Shown here piece by piece: positions 52,801-61,302 of a stretch of 64,000 bases of DNA. The position numbers and the translations under genes were made by a program. The stretch is taken from positions 1-64,000 of the forward strand of contig JAEWGW010000032.1 of NCBI GenBank assembly GCA_023388055.1, given 5' to 3'. Numbering within the stretch: position 1 is the first letter of the stretch; each line of letters starts with the position of its first letter. The DNA comes from Bacillota bacterium (lineage in GTDB: Bacteria > Bacillota > Bacilli > Paenibacillales > NBRC-103111). The notes beneath the pieces were generated by a model. That model was not told where the DNA came from, searched no databases, and was given only the letters and a program-made list of their open reading frames with translations.

Positions 52801-54463
52801 CCCGTGGGTTGCGGAAGTGCGCGGCGTTACTGCCGGCGTAGGCCTGATCTCTCCGCCGCCTCACCATGATATCTATTCCATCGAGGATCTGGCTGAGCTG
52901 ATCCACGATTTGAAGAACGCCAACCCCCGTGCCCGGATCAGCGTGAAGCTGGTATCCGAGGTGGGTGTAGGCACTATTGCCGCCGGTGTTGCCAAGGGCA
53001 AAGCCGACGTGGTGCTGATCAGCGGTTATGACGGAGGCACGGGCGCCTCTCCGCAAACCTCCATCCACAATGCAGGTCTGCCGTGGGAGCTGGGTCTGGC
53101 CGAAACGCATCAAACCCTGATCCTGAACAATCTGCGTTCCCGGATTACGGTGGAGACCGACGGCAAGCTTCTGACCGGCCGCGACGTAGTCATCGCCGCG
53201 CTCCTGGGCGCTGAGGAATTTGGCTTCGCCACCACACCGCTGATTGCCTTGGGCTGCGTGATGATGCGGGTTTGCCACCTGGATACCTGTCCGGTGGGCA
53301 TTGCCACCCAGAACCCGGAGCTTCGTGCGAAATTCGCCGGAGACCCGCAGCATGTGGTAAACTACATGACCTTCATCGCTCAAGAGGTTCGTGAGCTGAT
53401 GGCCGAGCTTGGTTTCCGTACCATAGAAGAGATGGTGGGACGTACGGACGCGCTCGAACCCGTTGTGGCTGTGAACCATTGGAAGGCCAAGGGATTGGAT
53501 CTGTCTCCGCTTCTGTATCAACCGGTCGTTCCTGCAGATTACGGCACCTATTGCCAAATGGAGCAGGACCACGGTCTGGAGAAGTCCATCGACATGAAGG
53601 AGCTCTTGCACGTGTGCAAGCCGGCTCTCGACTATAAGGAAAATGTGCATGCCATTATGCCAATCCGCAACGTCAACCGCGTTGTGGGCACCATCCTCGG
53701 CAGCGAGGTTACCCGCCGCTATGGTATTGAAGGCCTGCCGGCCGATACCATCCGGCTGCACTTCAACGGCTCTGCCGGCCAAAGCTTCGGCGCCTTCGTG
53801 CCGAAGGGTGTGACCCTGTCCCTGGAAGGCGACGCCAACGACTATGTGGGCAAGGGCCTCTCCGGCGGCAAGATTGTCATCTTCCCGCCCGAACGCTCCT
53901 CCTTCGTGCCGGAAGAGAATGTGATTATCGGCAATACCGCCTTCTACGGTGCCACCGAGGGTGAAGCTTACATCCGCGGTGTGGCCGGTGAGCGTTTTGC
54001 CGTACGGAACTCCGGTGTGCGCGTCGTTATCGAAGGTGTGGGTGACCATGGCTGTGAATACATGACCGGCGGCCGTGTGGTTGTACTGGGCCCGACCGGC
54101 CGCAACTTCGCTGCAGGGATGTCCGGCGGTATCGCCTTCGTATACGATGCCGACGGCAGCTTCAGGAGCAGGATCAACAAGGAAATGGTGCATGTGGAGG
54201 AACTGAGCGAGCAGTACGAGATCAATGAGGTGAAAACCCTGATCCGCAACCACGTGAAGTTCACCAGCAGCTCCGTTGGCCAGAGGATCCTGGAAAACTG
54301 GGAAGAGAATGTGTTCAGCTTCGTGAAGGTCATTCCGAAGGACTTCAAGCGGATGTTCGAGTCCATCGAAAAAGCCAAGCTGACCGGCCTCAACCAGGAA
54401 GAAGCGGTTATGGCGGCCTTTAAGGAAAATATGAGCGACGCCGCACGCGTTGGCGGTAACTAA
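49862..54463 (+). CDS. gltB: Glutamate synthase large subunit
   Basis: 1533 residues, normal for the NADPH-GOGAT alpha chain. A 22-residue leader ends at Cys23 in DACGIGFVAD, the N-terminal nucleophile exposed after processing. The order is class II glutaminase (about 23-420), central domain, FMN-binding synthase domain (about 840-1200, GRSNTGEGGE, YDGGTGASPQTS, and the iron-sulfur cysteines in CVMMRVCHLDTCPVGI) and the C-terminal beta-helix with GG repeats. It transfers glutamine amide to 2-oxoglutarate, giving two glutamates. GGAAAGG precedes the ATG. The small subunit follows 134 nt later, past a long inverted repeat. Confidence 0.97.
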   Translation: MMTQNGLPPKQGLYDPQYEHDACGIGFVADIKGRKSHEIVSQALQVLCNLDHRGGQGSEANTGDGAGILLQIPDSFLREAVKELGFELPAPGKYGVGMVFLPQDASAREACEQMVEKVVREEGQTVIGWRTLPVDNSSLGDFAKSAEPFVRQLFIGASADLEGKDELAFERKLYVIRKRTENLGATSDFGNPFYYSSFSSRTIVYKGMLTPEQVYGYYLELQNPDLKSALALVHSRFSTNTFPSWERAHPYRYMIHNGEINTLRGNVNWMHARQAMCNTDLFGDDLQKIMPIIDNEGSDSQMFDNTLEFMMLSGRSLPHAAMMMIPEPWSKHEGMDPQKRAFYEYHSCLMEPWDGPAAIAFTDGSIIGAVLDRNGLRPSRYYITTDDVIVLASEVGVMNLAPDKIVKKDRLRPGRMLLVDTVEGRIISDDEIKSRISSEHPYQEWLDQHLVNLSDLPAAPELPAPEAEALVQRQQAFGYTYEGNRKFLEAMARTGVDPIGSMGNDAPLAVLSEKPQLLYSYFKQLFAQVTNPPIDSNFEEIITSQETTIGPEGDLINPKPESCRQIRIPSPIIGNEDLAKFRHVEREGFRSIDLPILYPVYDGAGALEKAMEELYAAADAAIAGGSNLLILTDRGISKDLAGIPALLAVAGLHHHLIRMGTRTKVSLLLESGEPREVHHFALLLGYGISAVNPYLALESLKDMVKNGMLEGLTYEKAAYNYLKACVKGVTKVLAKMGISTVQSYRGAQIFEAIGISKAVVDKYFTWTASRIEGIDLDTISKEVELRHHKAFSQVETTGRVLETGGQLQWRAEGEEHMYNPETIYTLQTACRTADYGLYKKFSSKINHDPEVKYTLRNLLGFKNDRRSIPLDEVESLEAIFKRFKTGAMSFGSISKEAHEAMAIAMNRIGGRSNTGEGGEHPERFIPDANGDSRRSSIKQVASGRFGVTSNYLVNADEIQIKMAQGAKPGEGGQLPGRKVYPWVAEVRGVTAGVGLISPPPHHDIYSIEDLAELIHDLKNANPRARISVKLVSEVGVGTIAAGVAKGKADVVLISGYDGGTGASPQTSIHNAGLPWELGLAETHQTLILNNLRSRITVETDGKLLTGRDVVIAALLGAEEFGFATTPLIALGCVMMRVCHLDTCPVGIATQNPELRAKFAGDPQHVVNYMTFIAQEVRELMAELGFRTIEEMVGRTDALEPVVAVNHWKAKGLDLSPLLYQPVVPADYGTYCQMEQDHGLEKSIDMKELLHVCKPALDYKENVHAIMPIRNVNRVVGTILGSEVTRRYGIEGLPADTIRLHFNGSAGQSFGAFVPKGVTLSLEGDANDYVGKGLSGGKIVIFPPERSSFVPEENVIIGNTAFYGATEGEAYIRGVAGERFAVRNSGVRVVIEGVGDHGCEYMTGGRVVVLGPTGRNFAAGMSGGIAFVYDADGSFRSRINKEMVHVEELSEQYEINEVKTLIRNHVKFTSSSVGQRILENWEENVFSFVKVIPKDFKRMFESIEKAKLTGLNQEEAVMAAFKENMSDAARVGGN

Positions 54464-54468
54464 AATAG

Positions 54469-54522
54469 TCCCCCAAAAGTGAAGTAGATGCTCTGAAGGG
54501 GATTCCGAATACTTTTGGGGGA
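54469..54522. promoter_or_regulatory. 12-bp perfect inverted repeat between gltB and gltD
   Basis: TCCCCCAAAAGT (54469-54480) and ACTTTTGGGGGA (54511-54522), loop 30 nt. No U tract follows on the plus strand, so it is more likely a processing or stability structure, or a weak attenuator lowering gltD relative to gltB. Confidence 0.7.
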
Positions 54523-54543
54523 GCCCCCACTCAATTTAGCGAA

Positions 54544-54597
54544 ATGCTTACGAAGTATGGCTTTTGCTTTATGGCAAGAGCTTTTAGGAGGAGAACC
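54544..54597 (+). repeat. Hairpin leader unit ATGCTTACGAAG before gltD
   Basis: ATGCTTACGAAG at 54544, then GCTTTTGC/GCAAGAGC (one wobble pair) and CTTTTAGGAGG. This is the layout seen before yuaF; in both cases the unit's ATG lies exactly 54 nt before, and in frame with, the real start. Confidence 0.8.
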
Positions 54598-56082
54598 ATG
54601 GGAAAGCCTACGGGTTTTTTGGAATACAAGCGCGAACTCCCTGTGGATGAGTCGCCTTTGTCAAGAATCGGCCATTATCAGGAATTTCATGAGCATATGG
54701 AAGAGTCGAAGCTTCGCACCCAAGGGTCACGCTGCATGGATTGCGGTATTCCCTATTGCCATACGGGCAAGCTTCTGAACGGGATGGCCGCCGGCTGCCC
54801 GGTGCATAACCTGATTCCCGAGTGGAATGATCTGGTGTACCGCGGTATGTGGCGGGAGGCGTTGGACCGTCTGCACAAAACCAACAACTTCCCCGAATTT
54901 ACCGGCCGGGTTTGCCCCGCTCCCTGCGAGGGCTCCTGTACGGTAGGCCTGAACGGCAGCCCTGTTACCATCAAGAATATCGAGCGTTCCATTGTGGATA
55001 AGGGCTTCGAAGAAGGCTGGATCAAGGCCCAGCCTCCGGCTAAGCGCACCGGCAAGAAGGTAGCCGTTATCGGCTCCGGTCCTTCCGGTCTGGCGGCCGC
55101 TGCCCAATTGAACAAAGCCGGACACACCGTTACCGTATTCGAGCGCTCCGACCGCCCGGGCGGACTTCTGATGTACGGCATCCCCAACATGAAGCTGGAG
55201 AAGTCGCTTGTGGAACGCCGTGTGAAGCTGCTGGAGGAGGAAGGCATTACTTTCGTGACCAGTATGGAGGTAGGCAAGGACTATCCGGCGGAAAAGCTGA
55301 AGTCCGAGTTTGACGCTGTTGTCCTGTGCGGCGGCTCCACCAAAGGCCGCGACCTTCCTACTGAAGGCCGCGAGCTGAAGGGCATCCACCTGGCTATGGA
55401 GTTCCTGCACAAGAACACAAAAAGCCTGTTGGATTCCAACCATGCCGACGGTGCTTACATCTCCGCCGCAGGCAAGGACGTTATCGTCATCGGCGGCGGC
55501 GATACCGGTACGGACTGTATCGCTACCTCTGTCCGTCATGGCGCCAACAGTGTGCACCAGTTCGAAATTATGCCCAAGGCTCCCGAGCACCGGGCAGACA
55601 ATAATCCGTGGCCGGAATGGCCCAAAACCTTCAAGATGGACTACGGCCAAGAGGAAGCTGCTGCCAAGCATGGCCGCGATCCCCGCGACTACCTGGTGTC
55701 CACCAAGCGTTTTGTGGGCGACGAGAACGGCCATGTGAAGGAAGTCCACACCGTTCTCATCGAGTGGAAAAAAGACGGCAACGGCCGTTTTGTTCCCACC
55801 GAGGTTCCCGGCAGCGAGAAGGTTTATCCGGCTCAGCTGGTGCTGCTGGCACTGGGCTTCACCGGCCCCGAAAACCAGCTGCTGGATCAGCTGGGTGTCG
55901 AGAAGGATGAACGCACCAACGCCAAGGCTGCTTATGGCCAGTATGCCACCAGCGTGGAAGGTGTTTTCGCCGCCGGCGACATGCGCCGGGGTCAATCCCT
56001 GGTCGTCTGGGCCATCAACGAAGGCCGTGAGGCTGCACGTGAAGTGGACCGTTTCCTGATGGGCGCCACCGATTTGCCGTAA
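54598..56082 (+). CDS. gltD: Glutamate synthase small subunit
   Basis: 494 residues. The N-terminal ferredoxin-like region has the two cysteine clusters RCMDCGIPYCHTG...GCPVHN and CPAPCEGSC, then FAD binding at VAVIGSGPSGLAAAAQL (about 158-174) and NADPH binding at VIVIGGGDTGTDC near 300; a second FAD contact is GVFAAGDMRRGQSLV. It supplies electrons from NADPH to GltB. AGGAGGAG precedes the ATG at 54598; the in-frame ATG 54 nt upstream belongs to the leader repeat. A terminator follows. Confidence 0.96.
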   Translation: MGKPTGFLEYKRELPVDESPLSRIGHYQEFHEHMEESKLRTQGSRCMDCGIPYCHTGKLLNGMAAGCPVHNLIPEWNDLVYRGMWREALDRLHKTNNFPEFTGRVCPAPCEGSCTVGLNGSPVTIKNIERSIVDKGFEEGWIKAQPPAKRTGKKVAVIGSGPSGLAAAAQLNKAGHTVTVFERSDRPGGLLMYGIPNMKLEKSLVERRVKLLEEEGITFVTSMEVGKDYPAEKLKSEFDAVVLCGGSTKGRDLPTEGRELKGIHLAMEFLHKNTKSLLDSNHADGAYISAAGKDVIVIGGGDTGTDCIATSVRHGANSVHQFEIMPKAPEHRADNNPWPEWPKTFKMDYGQEEAAAKHGRDPRDYLVSTKRFVGDENGHVKEVHTVLIEWKKDGNGRFVPTEVPGSEKVYPAQLVLLALGFTGPENQLLDQLGVEKDERTNAKAAYGQYATSVEGVFAAGDMRRGQSLVVWAINEGREAAREVDRFLMGATDLP

Positions 56083-56133
56083 GCTGGAGCAGTTTGTTGC
56101 AGCTTTTACCAACAAAATATTTGTACCCTATAC

Positions 56134-56172
56134 AACCCCCGGAAAACGCGGCTGCGTCTTTCGGGGGTTTTT
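56134..56172 (+). terminator. Terminator of the glt operon
   Basis: AACCCCCGGAAA pairs with TTTCGGGGGTT (one bulge), followed by T3. Confidence 0.85.
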
Positions 56173-56269
56173 GCCGTCTGCGCCAGGCCTGGACTGTTTA
56201 GCCCATGAGGCGGTTGGATAGGATCGGAAGCACAGCAGTTTGGTCGAGCTCCCCAGATACGCTGTGCCG

Positions 56270-56575
56270 CTAACGGAACTGAGAAGCGCTTAGCGGTCGA
56301 AAAGGGACCAATTTGTTTTCTAACGGAACTCAGCGACTCTTAGCGTGGATTTTGCGCCTGATTTCAGCCGGTAACCCTGGCTAAGCGTCTCCCAGTTCCG
56401 TTAGCGCGCCGAGATGGCGGATTTCGGCTTCTAAGCGCCGCTCAGTTCCGTTAGCGCAATCCGTCCGCCCGAGATAGCAGGTTAAGGTGGCGAGTGCATC
56501 CTTCTAAGTGTCTCACAGTTCCGCTAACGCACGAGGGTGATGATTTGGCTGTTCAGTTCCGTTAGCGCAAATTGG
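56270..56575. repeat. Palindromic element copy H, extended with extra modules
   Basis: Direct modules at 56270 and 56320 (CTAACGGAACT...CTTAGCG), inverted at 56380, 56429, 56502 and a partial one near 56550 (CTAAG...AGTTCCGTTAGCGC). The first four show starts 50, 60 and 49 nt apart; the last two extend the array. The inner end is CTTAGCG instead of CTATTTG, a distinct subtype. This fills the gap after gltD; 56580-56771 shows nothing else I can name. Confidence 0.88.
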
Positions 56576-56771
56576 TATAGGCGTGGCGGGGATGTCCAGA
56601 AGTAACGATTGCGCAGGATCAGCCGAAGCGATAAATCGTGCTGATGCTCCTCTTCCCCGTCCTCCGCGGGACCGGAGCACCATTTTTGGCATGATTTACA
56701 GGTATAGAGAAGGAAAACCATCCATAAGTATGGAAATGGTATAGCAGGTTCTATTGACAGGAGGCAGATGG

Positions 56772-58355
56772 ATGAGAAGGACAACCAAGCGTTATGGAAT
56801 TTTATTAGCAGTAGTTTGTTTGATCGCAGGACTGATCGGGGGCTGCCAGGCAATCGGCGGCGTGGATTTGAACAAGGCATTGTTAAGCTCCTTCGATATG
56901 AAGACGATGGAGGGCAAGGGCTCTGTCGAGGTTTCGCTTGAGCTGGATGAGGCTGCGCTGAAGGAAGCGGGCCCGGACTCGGCGGCTATGGAGGCTTTCA
57001 GCCAAATGAAGCTGAGCTTCGACCATATTAAGCAGGAAAGCAATCAAGTGGCTTCTGTAAAAGGCGCGATGGAAGTGGCCAAGAAGTCGATTCCTTTTAC
57101 CGCGTACATATCTCCTGAGGCCATGACCGTCCTGCCGGAAGGGGCCACTAAACCCTTTACCATCTCCACCATGGATCTTGCCGATCCTACAGGAGCAGGG
57201 CTGTACGGCGGCGTGGACATGAAATGGCTGACCGACTTCCAGAAGAAGGCGGAGGACCCCAATTACATCAAACCGCTGTATGAATATCTCCTTGGCAAAA
57301 TGCCCAACCCCTCCAAGCTGAAGCTGGAGTCCGGCAATGAAACCATCAACGGCGAAAGCGTGTACCTGCACCATGTCCGCGCTGATCTGGACGGCAAGGA
57401 CATTCTGCCGCTGCTTCGGACCTTCATCCTGAATCTGATGAAGGATGACCAGGCCATGAAGGCCATCATTGCCCAATACTATGATGTGATTCAAGGTGCC
57501 GTGAATAGCTTTATTCCGGCGGATCTCAGTGGTGACGATGAGCTGAGTTCGGTGCTCGGCGCTATCCGCTCTATCCTCCAGAACAAGGAGGAGGGAGTAG
57601 AGGTTGTTCAAACGGAAGCCAAGCAGCTTCTGGTTATTCTGCTGGTGATGCTGGACAGCGAAGGAACGGAAGTGGCGAAGTTCCTGGGTGACAAATCCTC
57701 CATGACTGTGGATTTGTATGTGGACAACAACATGAAGGTCCGCAAGTCCGTGGCAAACCTGCTGCTGGCGCCGACAGAAACGGACGGAAGCCCTCTGAAG
57801 TCCATCCGTGTGAAAAGCAGCTTCGAAAACTGGAATGTGAACGGTACAGTGAAGGCGGACGCCATCTCCACCGCCGGAGTAGTGGATCTCATGAAGCTGG
57901 ATGGTCCGGAAGAAGCATTGGAGGTCATCAAGACGGATTCCGCCCTCTACAAATTCTTGAAGGATGATCTTCACGTTACCCGCAAAACCGGTTATTTCTA
58001 TGTGATGCCCCAGGAGGATCTGGATGAATATACAGCCGGCTGGGCAGCTTACAGCGATAACGGCGTAACCATGGTTCCCGCCCGTTCCCTGGCTGCTAAT
58101 CTGGATATGGATTTGGCGTGGGATGCCCCCAGCCAATCCGTGGTTCTGACCACAGCCGACGGCAAACACAGCATCCGTCTGACAGCAGACAGCAGCAAGG
58201 CAGCCCTCAATGGTTCAACGGACCTTTCACTGGAGCGTCCTGCAGTGGTGGAGCAAGGCTCCTTCTATGTGCCCCTGCGGAGTGTAGCGGAAGCCCTGGG
58301 TGCCAAGCTGCAGTGGGAAGCGGAATCCTCTTCGATAATCGTGACCTTGGATTAA
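56772..58355 (+). CDS. Lipoprotein with copper-amine-oxidase-like N-domain
   Basis: 527 residues. Lipobox IGGC gives lipidated Cys25. The body (about 40-400) is a large alpha-beta domain with no recognised family. The C-terminal 110 residues (YSDNGVTMVPARSLAANLDMDLAWDAPSQSVVLTTADGKHS... and FYVPLRSVAEALGAKLQWEAESSSIIVTL) are a copper amine oxidase N-terminal-like (stalk) domain, common in Paenibacillus surface proteins and probably wall-interacting. CAGGAGG precedes the ATG at 56772. Monocistronic, with a terminator after it. Confidence 0.83.
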   Translation: MRRTTKRYGILLAVVCLIAGLIGGCQAIGGVDLNKALLSSFDMKTMEGKGSVEVSLELDEAALKEAGPDSAAMEAFSQMKLSFDHIKQESNQVASVKGAMEVAKKSIPFTAYISPEAMTVLPEGATKPFTISTMDLADPTGAGLYGGVDMKWLTDFQKKAEDPNYIKPLYEYLLGKMPNPSKLKLESGNETINGESVYLHHVRADLDGKDILPLLRTFILNLMKDDQAMKAIIAQYYDVIQGAVNSFIPADLSGDDELSSVLGAIRSILQNKEEGVEVVQTEAKQLLVILLVMLDSEGTEVAKFLGDKSSMTVDLYVDNNMKVRKSVANLLLAPTETDGSPLKSIRVKSSFENWNVNGTVKADAISTAGVVDLMKLDGPEEALEVIKTDSALYKFLKDDLHVTRKTGYFYVMPQEDLDEYTAGWAAYSDNGVTMVPARSLAANLDMDLAWDAPSQSVVLTTADGKHSIRLTADSSKAALNGSTDLSLERPAVVEQGSFYVPLRSVAEALGAKLQWEAESSSIIVTLD

Positions 58356-58407
58356 TGTGATCAACTGTTAGCCCGATAAAACAATCCGATAAAACAATCC
58401 GATCAAC

Positions 58408-58441
58408 AAAAACCGGAGCGTTCGTGAGCTCCGGTTTTTTT
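58408..58441 (+). terminator. Terminator after the lipoprotein gene
   Basis: AAAAACCGGAGC (58408-58419) and GCTCCGGTTTTTT (58428-58440) with an 8-nt loop and T-run. Just before it a 13-nt unit (CGATAAAACAATC) is doubled. Confidence 0.93.
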
Positions 58442-58456
58442 GCATATAACACATAT

Positions 58457-59713
58457 TCAACGCTCCAATACAAACCGGTCCAGCAGCTTGCCGTCCACGT
58501 CATAAGCCTCATAAGTCAGCGCCTTGCCGGAAACGGTAATCCCGCCAAACATCTGTTTTTTGTTCTGGAAGTGGACCTTGTGGTAGAACAGGTCCTCCTT
58601 CTTGTCGTTAAACTTTGGCCCTGCCGTATTGGGCGTCACATAGACAGTACCGGCCCGTTCCCGGACGGGATCATCGCCGTTGCCAACCACTTTGCCCCCG
58701 CGCAGGGGATATGAACGGGAATATTCATGATTATGTCCCTGCAGCACCAGATCCACCTGGTACTCATCGAACACCTTCACCCAATCCTCCAGCTTGTCAT
58801 ACCTATTGCCCCCATAAGCGCCCCGGTGTATCGCCACAATCCGCCAAGGCTTGTCCGCCGATGCGGCCAGATCCTTCTTCAGCCAATCCCGCTGCTTGTT
58901 CAGATCCGACTCCGTGTTCAGCACCACCATATGCACAGGTCCGTAATTGAAGGAATAGCTGGGCCCTTTATCCTTGGAGGTGATCCCGTTGTCCGGTAGA
59001 AAAAACCGCGAGCGGTATTCCAGAGCATCGTTATCCACCTCATCATGATTGCCGGTTGTGGGCATTAAGGGCAGACGGGACAGGACCGGCCGGGCCAGGT
59101 CAAAAAAGTGCCGCCATGCCGCCGGATCCTCCGGGTTCTCCGTCAAATCCCCTGTATGCATGATGAATGCAGCCTGGGGGAATTGTTTCACCGCTTGCTC
59201 CAGGGTGCGGCTCCACAGCCGGAAATCCGCCTCCGTCTCTCCCTGCGAGTCCGTCACATGCAAAAAGCTCACTTCCGCGTCCGCTCCGGCCTCCGGCCCC
59301 GTCGTAAACGAAGCGGGTTCACTCCACACCTCCGCCTCTTCGTCTCCCACCCGGTACCAATAGCGGGTATTGGGATTAAGCCCCGTGGCCTCCGCCTGAT
59401 AGACACCCTCCGGTTTGCCGTTTTCTCCGGAGCGGGTTTCCCGGGAGGCGGTGAAGCTCAGCTTGTCCGCCTGATCCTTGGCCAGTCCGTCGCGGCTTAG
59501 CGCTACCTGCAGCACACCGTCTGCCTCACCTTGGCCATACCGCCAAGTAAATGCCCGGGACGCCGATGTTTCCCCGCGGAATGTCATCCCAATGGAGAAG
59601 GGGCCAGTCTTCCCGCTGCTGCCCAGGTTTTGGAGGGCTGCCAGCAATACAACAATCAGGATAACAGCACCCACCCCCGCCCACAAGGCGGTCGAATTCC
59701 ATTTCACGGCCAT
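58457..59713 (-). CDS. Purple-acid-phosphatase-like metallophosphoesterase
   Basis: 418 residues. An N-terminal membrane anchor (about 9-28) is followed by a fibronectin-like N-domain (about 38-135, ATGLNPNTRYWYRVGDE) and a calcineurin-like phosphatase domain with FLHVTDSQGE, MHTGDLTE, TTGNHDEVDN and LQGHNHEYSRSYP. That order is typical of purple acid phosphatases. It should release phosphate from phosphoesters outside the cell. The ATG at 59713 is nearly inside the AAGGAG; a GTG two codons later is better spaced and may be the real start. It is divergent from the VTC operon, with a PhoP-box-like array between. Confidence 0.85.
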   Translation of the reverse strand: MAVKWNSTALWAGVGAVILIVVLLAALQNLGSSGKTGPFSIGMTFRGETSASRAFTWRYGQGEADGVLQVALSRDGLAKDQADKLSFTASRETRSGENGKPEGVYQAEATGLNPNTRYWYRVGDEEAEVWSEPASFTTGPEAGADAEVSFLHVTDSQGETEADFRLWSRTLEQAVKQFPQAAFIMHTGDLTENPEDPAAWRHFFDLARPVLSRLPLMPTTGNHDEVDNDALEYRSRFFLPDNGITSKDKGPSYSFNYGPVHMVVLNTESDLNKQRDWLKKDLAASADKPWRIVAIHRGAYGGNRYDKLEDWVKVFDEYQVDLVLQGHNHEYSRSYPLRGGKVVGNGDDPVRERAGTVYVTPNTAGPKFNDKKEDLFYHKVHFQNKKQMFGGITVSGKALTYEAYDVDGKLLDRFVLER

Positions 59714-59753
59714 TCTCCTTCCGTTGGTTTTTTTATAGTGCTCCGAGGAGCCG

Positions 59754-59792
59754 TTTACATTCCGTTAACACAAGCATAACATTCAGCGAACA
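59754..59792 (+). promoter_or_regulatory. PhoP-box-like array of four hexamers
   Basis: TTTACA (59754), TTAACA (59765), ATAACA (59776) and CGAACA (59787) recur every 11 bp with 5-nt spacers. Bacillus PhoP binds TT(A/T/C)ACA repeats at exactly this spacing. The repeats read toward the VTC operon. A TATGAT (59830) or CATAAA (59817) could be the -10 of the activated promoter. Confidence 0.65.
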
Positions 59793-59899
59793 TTCAGTCT
59801 CCCTTAAACCAACATTCATAAACAAACGTTATGATGATCTCAAGAAACAAGGGAAGCCGCTTCCCTCCAGCAGGACATACAGAAACGGGGTGCACAACC

Positions 59900-60607
59900 A
59901 TGGGACTGAAATACCGCAATGAATTGAAATTTATGATTAATTACCACCAGTATTTTACCATCCGGCAGCGCCTCAAGGCCTTGATGAAGCGCGATGAACA
60001 TGCCGGGCCAAATGGAGAATACCATATCCGCAGCCTGTACTTTGACGATATCGGCAACAAGGCATTGGATGAGAAGCTGGGCGGTGTCAGCGACCGGGTG
60101 AAATACCGGATCCGCATTTACAACATGGAAGACAAGGTAATCCATTTTGAGAAGAAAATCAAGAGGAACGAATACATTGCCAAGGTGAAGGAGTCCCTCA
60201 CCCGCAGTATGGTCGATGAGCTGCTGCACGGCAATATGGAGATTTTGAACGTTCCGGACAAGCCGCTGTTCGCCGAGGTGTACGATGAAATGAAGCATCG
60301 GCTGCTCCGTCCCAAGGTAATCGTGGATTACGTCCGGGAGCCTTATGTCTGCGCCAACGGCAACGTCCGCATTACCTTCGACAAGGAGCTGCGGAGCGGG
60401 TTGGGCAGTACGGATCTGTTCGATACGGAGCTGGGGGCCGTCCGGGCGCTGGATGAGAATTTCATCATTCTCGAAGTGAAATTCGACGAATATCTCCCCG
60501 GTTACATCCGGGACGCTTTGCAAATGGAGGGTTTGCAGCGGCAATCGGCCTCCAAGTATGTGATTTGCCGCAAGTATATCAAATTGAACGCCTGGGAGGA
60601 TCAATAA
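59900..60607 (+). CDS. VTC-domain (polyphosphate polymerase-like) protein
   Basis: 235 residues, one VTC domain as in the catalytic part of yeast Vtc4. Basic and acidic tunnel residues are visible in RNELKFMIN, YHIRSLYFDD, RVKYRIRIYN, FEKKIKRNEYIAK, VDYVREPYV and LEVKFDEYLP. Vtc4 makes inorganic polyphosphate from ATP; bacterial short forms are untested or little tested. No SPX domain or membrane helix is present, so membrane association would be through the next gene. ATG 59900 follows ACGGGGTG; the upstream in-frame start is unlikely. The DUF4956 gene starts 2 nt after the stop. Confidence 0.87.
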   Translation: MGLKYRNELKFMINYHQYFTIRQRLKALMKRDEHAGPNGEYHIRSLYFDDIGNKALDEKLGGVSDRVKYRIRIYNMEDKVIHFEKKIKRNEYIAKVKESLTRSMVDELLHGNMEILNVPDKPLFAEVYDEMKHRLLRPKVIVDYVREPYVCANGNVRITFDKELRSGLGSTDLFDTELGAVRALDENFIILEVKFDEYLPGYIRDALQMEGLQRQSASKYVICRKYIKLNAWEDQ

Positions 60608-60609
60608 CC

Positions 60610-61284
60610 ATGAACTTTACAGACATGATCAAAAACTCGGTAATGGATAATTTCACGGCAAACATCGCTATCAGCAAAATTCTTATCACCATGTCCATCT
60701 CCTTCCTGCTGGGTTTCTTCATCTACATCCTGTACAAGCGGATTTTCAGCGGAGTGCTTTATTCCAAAAGCTTCAACATCTCTCTCATCGGGATGACAAT
60801 GGTGACGTCCATGGTGATCATTGCCGTTAACTCCAACCTGGTGCTGTCCCTGGGTATGGTCGGCGCCCTGTCCATCGTCCGTTTCAGAACACCCATTAAG
60901 GATCCTACTGATCTGATCTTCCTGTTCTGGGCCGCGGCAGTAGGGATTGTAACCGGTGCAGGGTTCTATTCCCTTGCACTGGCAGCTTCTGTAGTGATCG
61001 GACTAGTTATGTTCATCTTTATCAAAAAAGCATCCTTCGAAACCCCGTACCTGCTGGTTGTGAATTGCGACAGCGACGAAAGCGAAACCCATGTGATGAA
61101 GGCCGTTCAAGGCGAAGCCAAACGGTTCAACCTGAAGCAAAAAACCGTATCCCGCGGCAATGTGGAGCTGACTATCGAGATTCGTGTGAAGGAAAAGGAG
61201 GCTCAATTCGTCAATCGTGTATCTGCTGTTGACGGAGTCAAGAACGCCGTGCTGATCAGCTACAGCGGCGATTATGTATCCTAA
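60610..61284 (+). CDS. DUF4956 membrane protein
   Basis: 224 residues with three or four N-terminal helices (about 18-40, 58-75, 80-100, 105-130) and a soluble ACT-like C-terminal domain (EVRVKEKEAQFVNRVSAVDGVKNAVLIS-type segment in outline). GMVGALSIVRFRTPIKDPTDL is the family's hallmark. GGGAGGA in the end of the VTC gene is its RBS. DUF4956 genes are regularly found beside VTC and CotH genes, so the three probably form one membrane-linked system. Biochemical activity is unknown. Confidence 0.87.
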   Translation: MNFTDMIKNSVMDNFTANIAISKILITMSISFLLGFFIYILYKRIFSGVLYSKSFNISLIGMTMVTSMVIIAVNSNLVLSLGMVGALSIVRFRTPIKDPTDLIFLFWAAAVGIVTGAGFYSLALAASVVIGLVMFIFIKKASFETPYLLVVNCDSDESETHVMKAVQGEAKRFNLKQKTVSRGNVELTIEIRVKEKEAQFVNRVSAVDGVKNAVLISYSGDYVS

Positions 61285-61302
61285 TAACGGCGGTGAATAC
61301 AG

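Noticed and set aside
51413..54253. 946-codon open frame opposite gltB
   Set aside because: GltB is fully conserved on the plus strand; the antisense frame has no start signal or recognisable domain.
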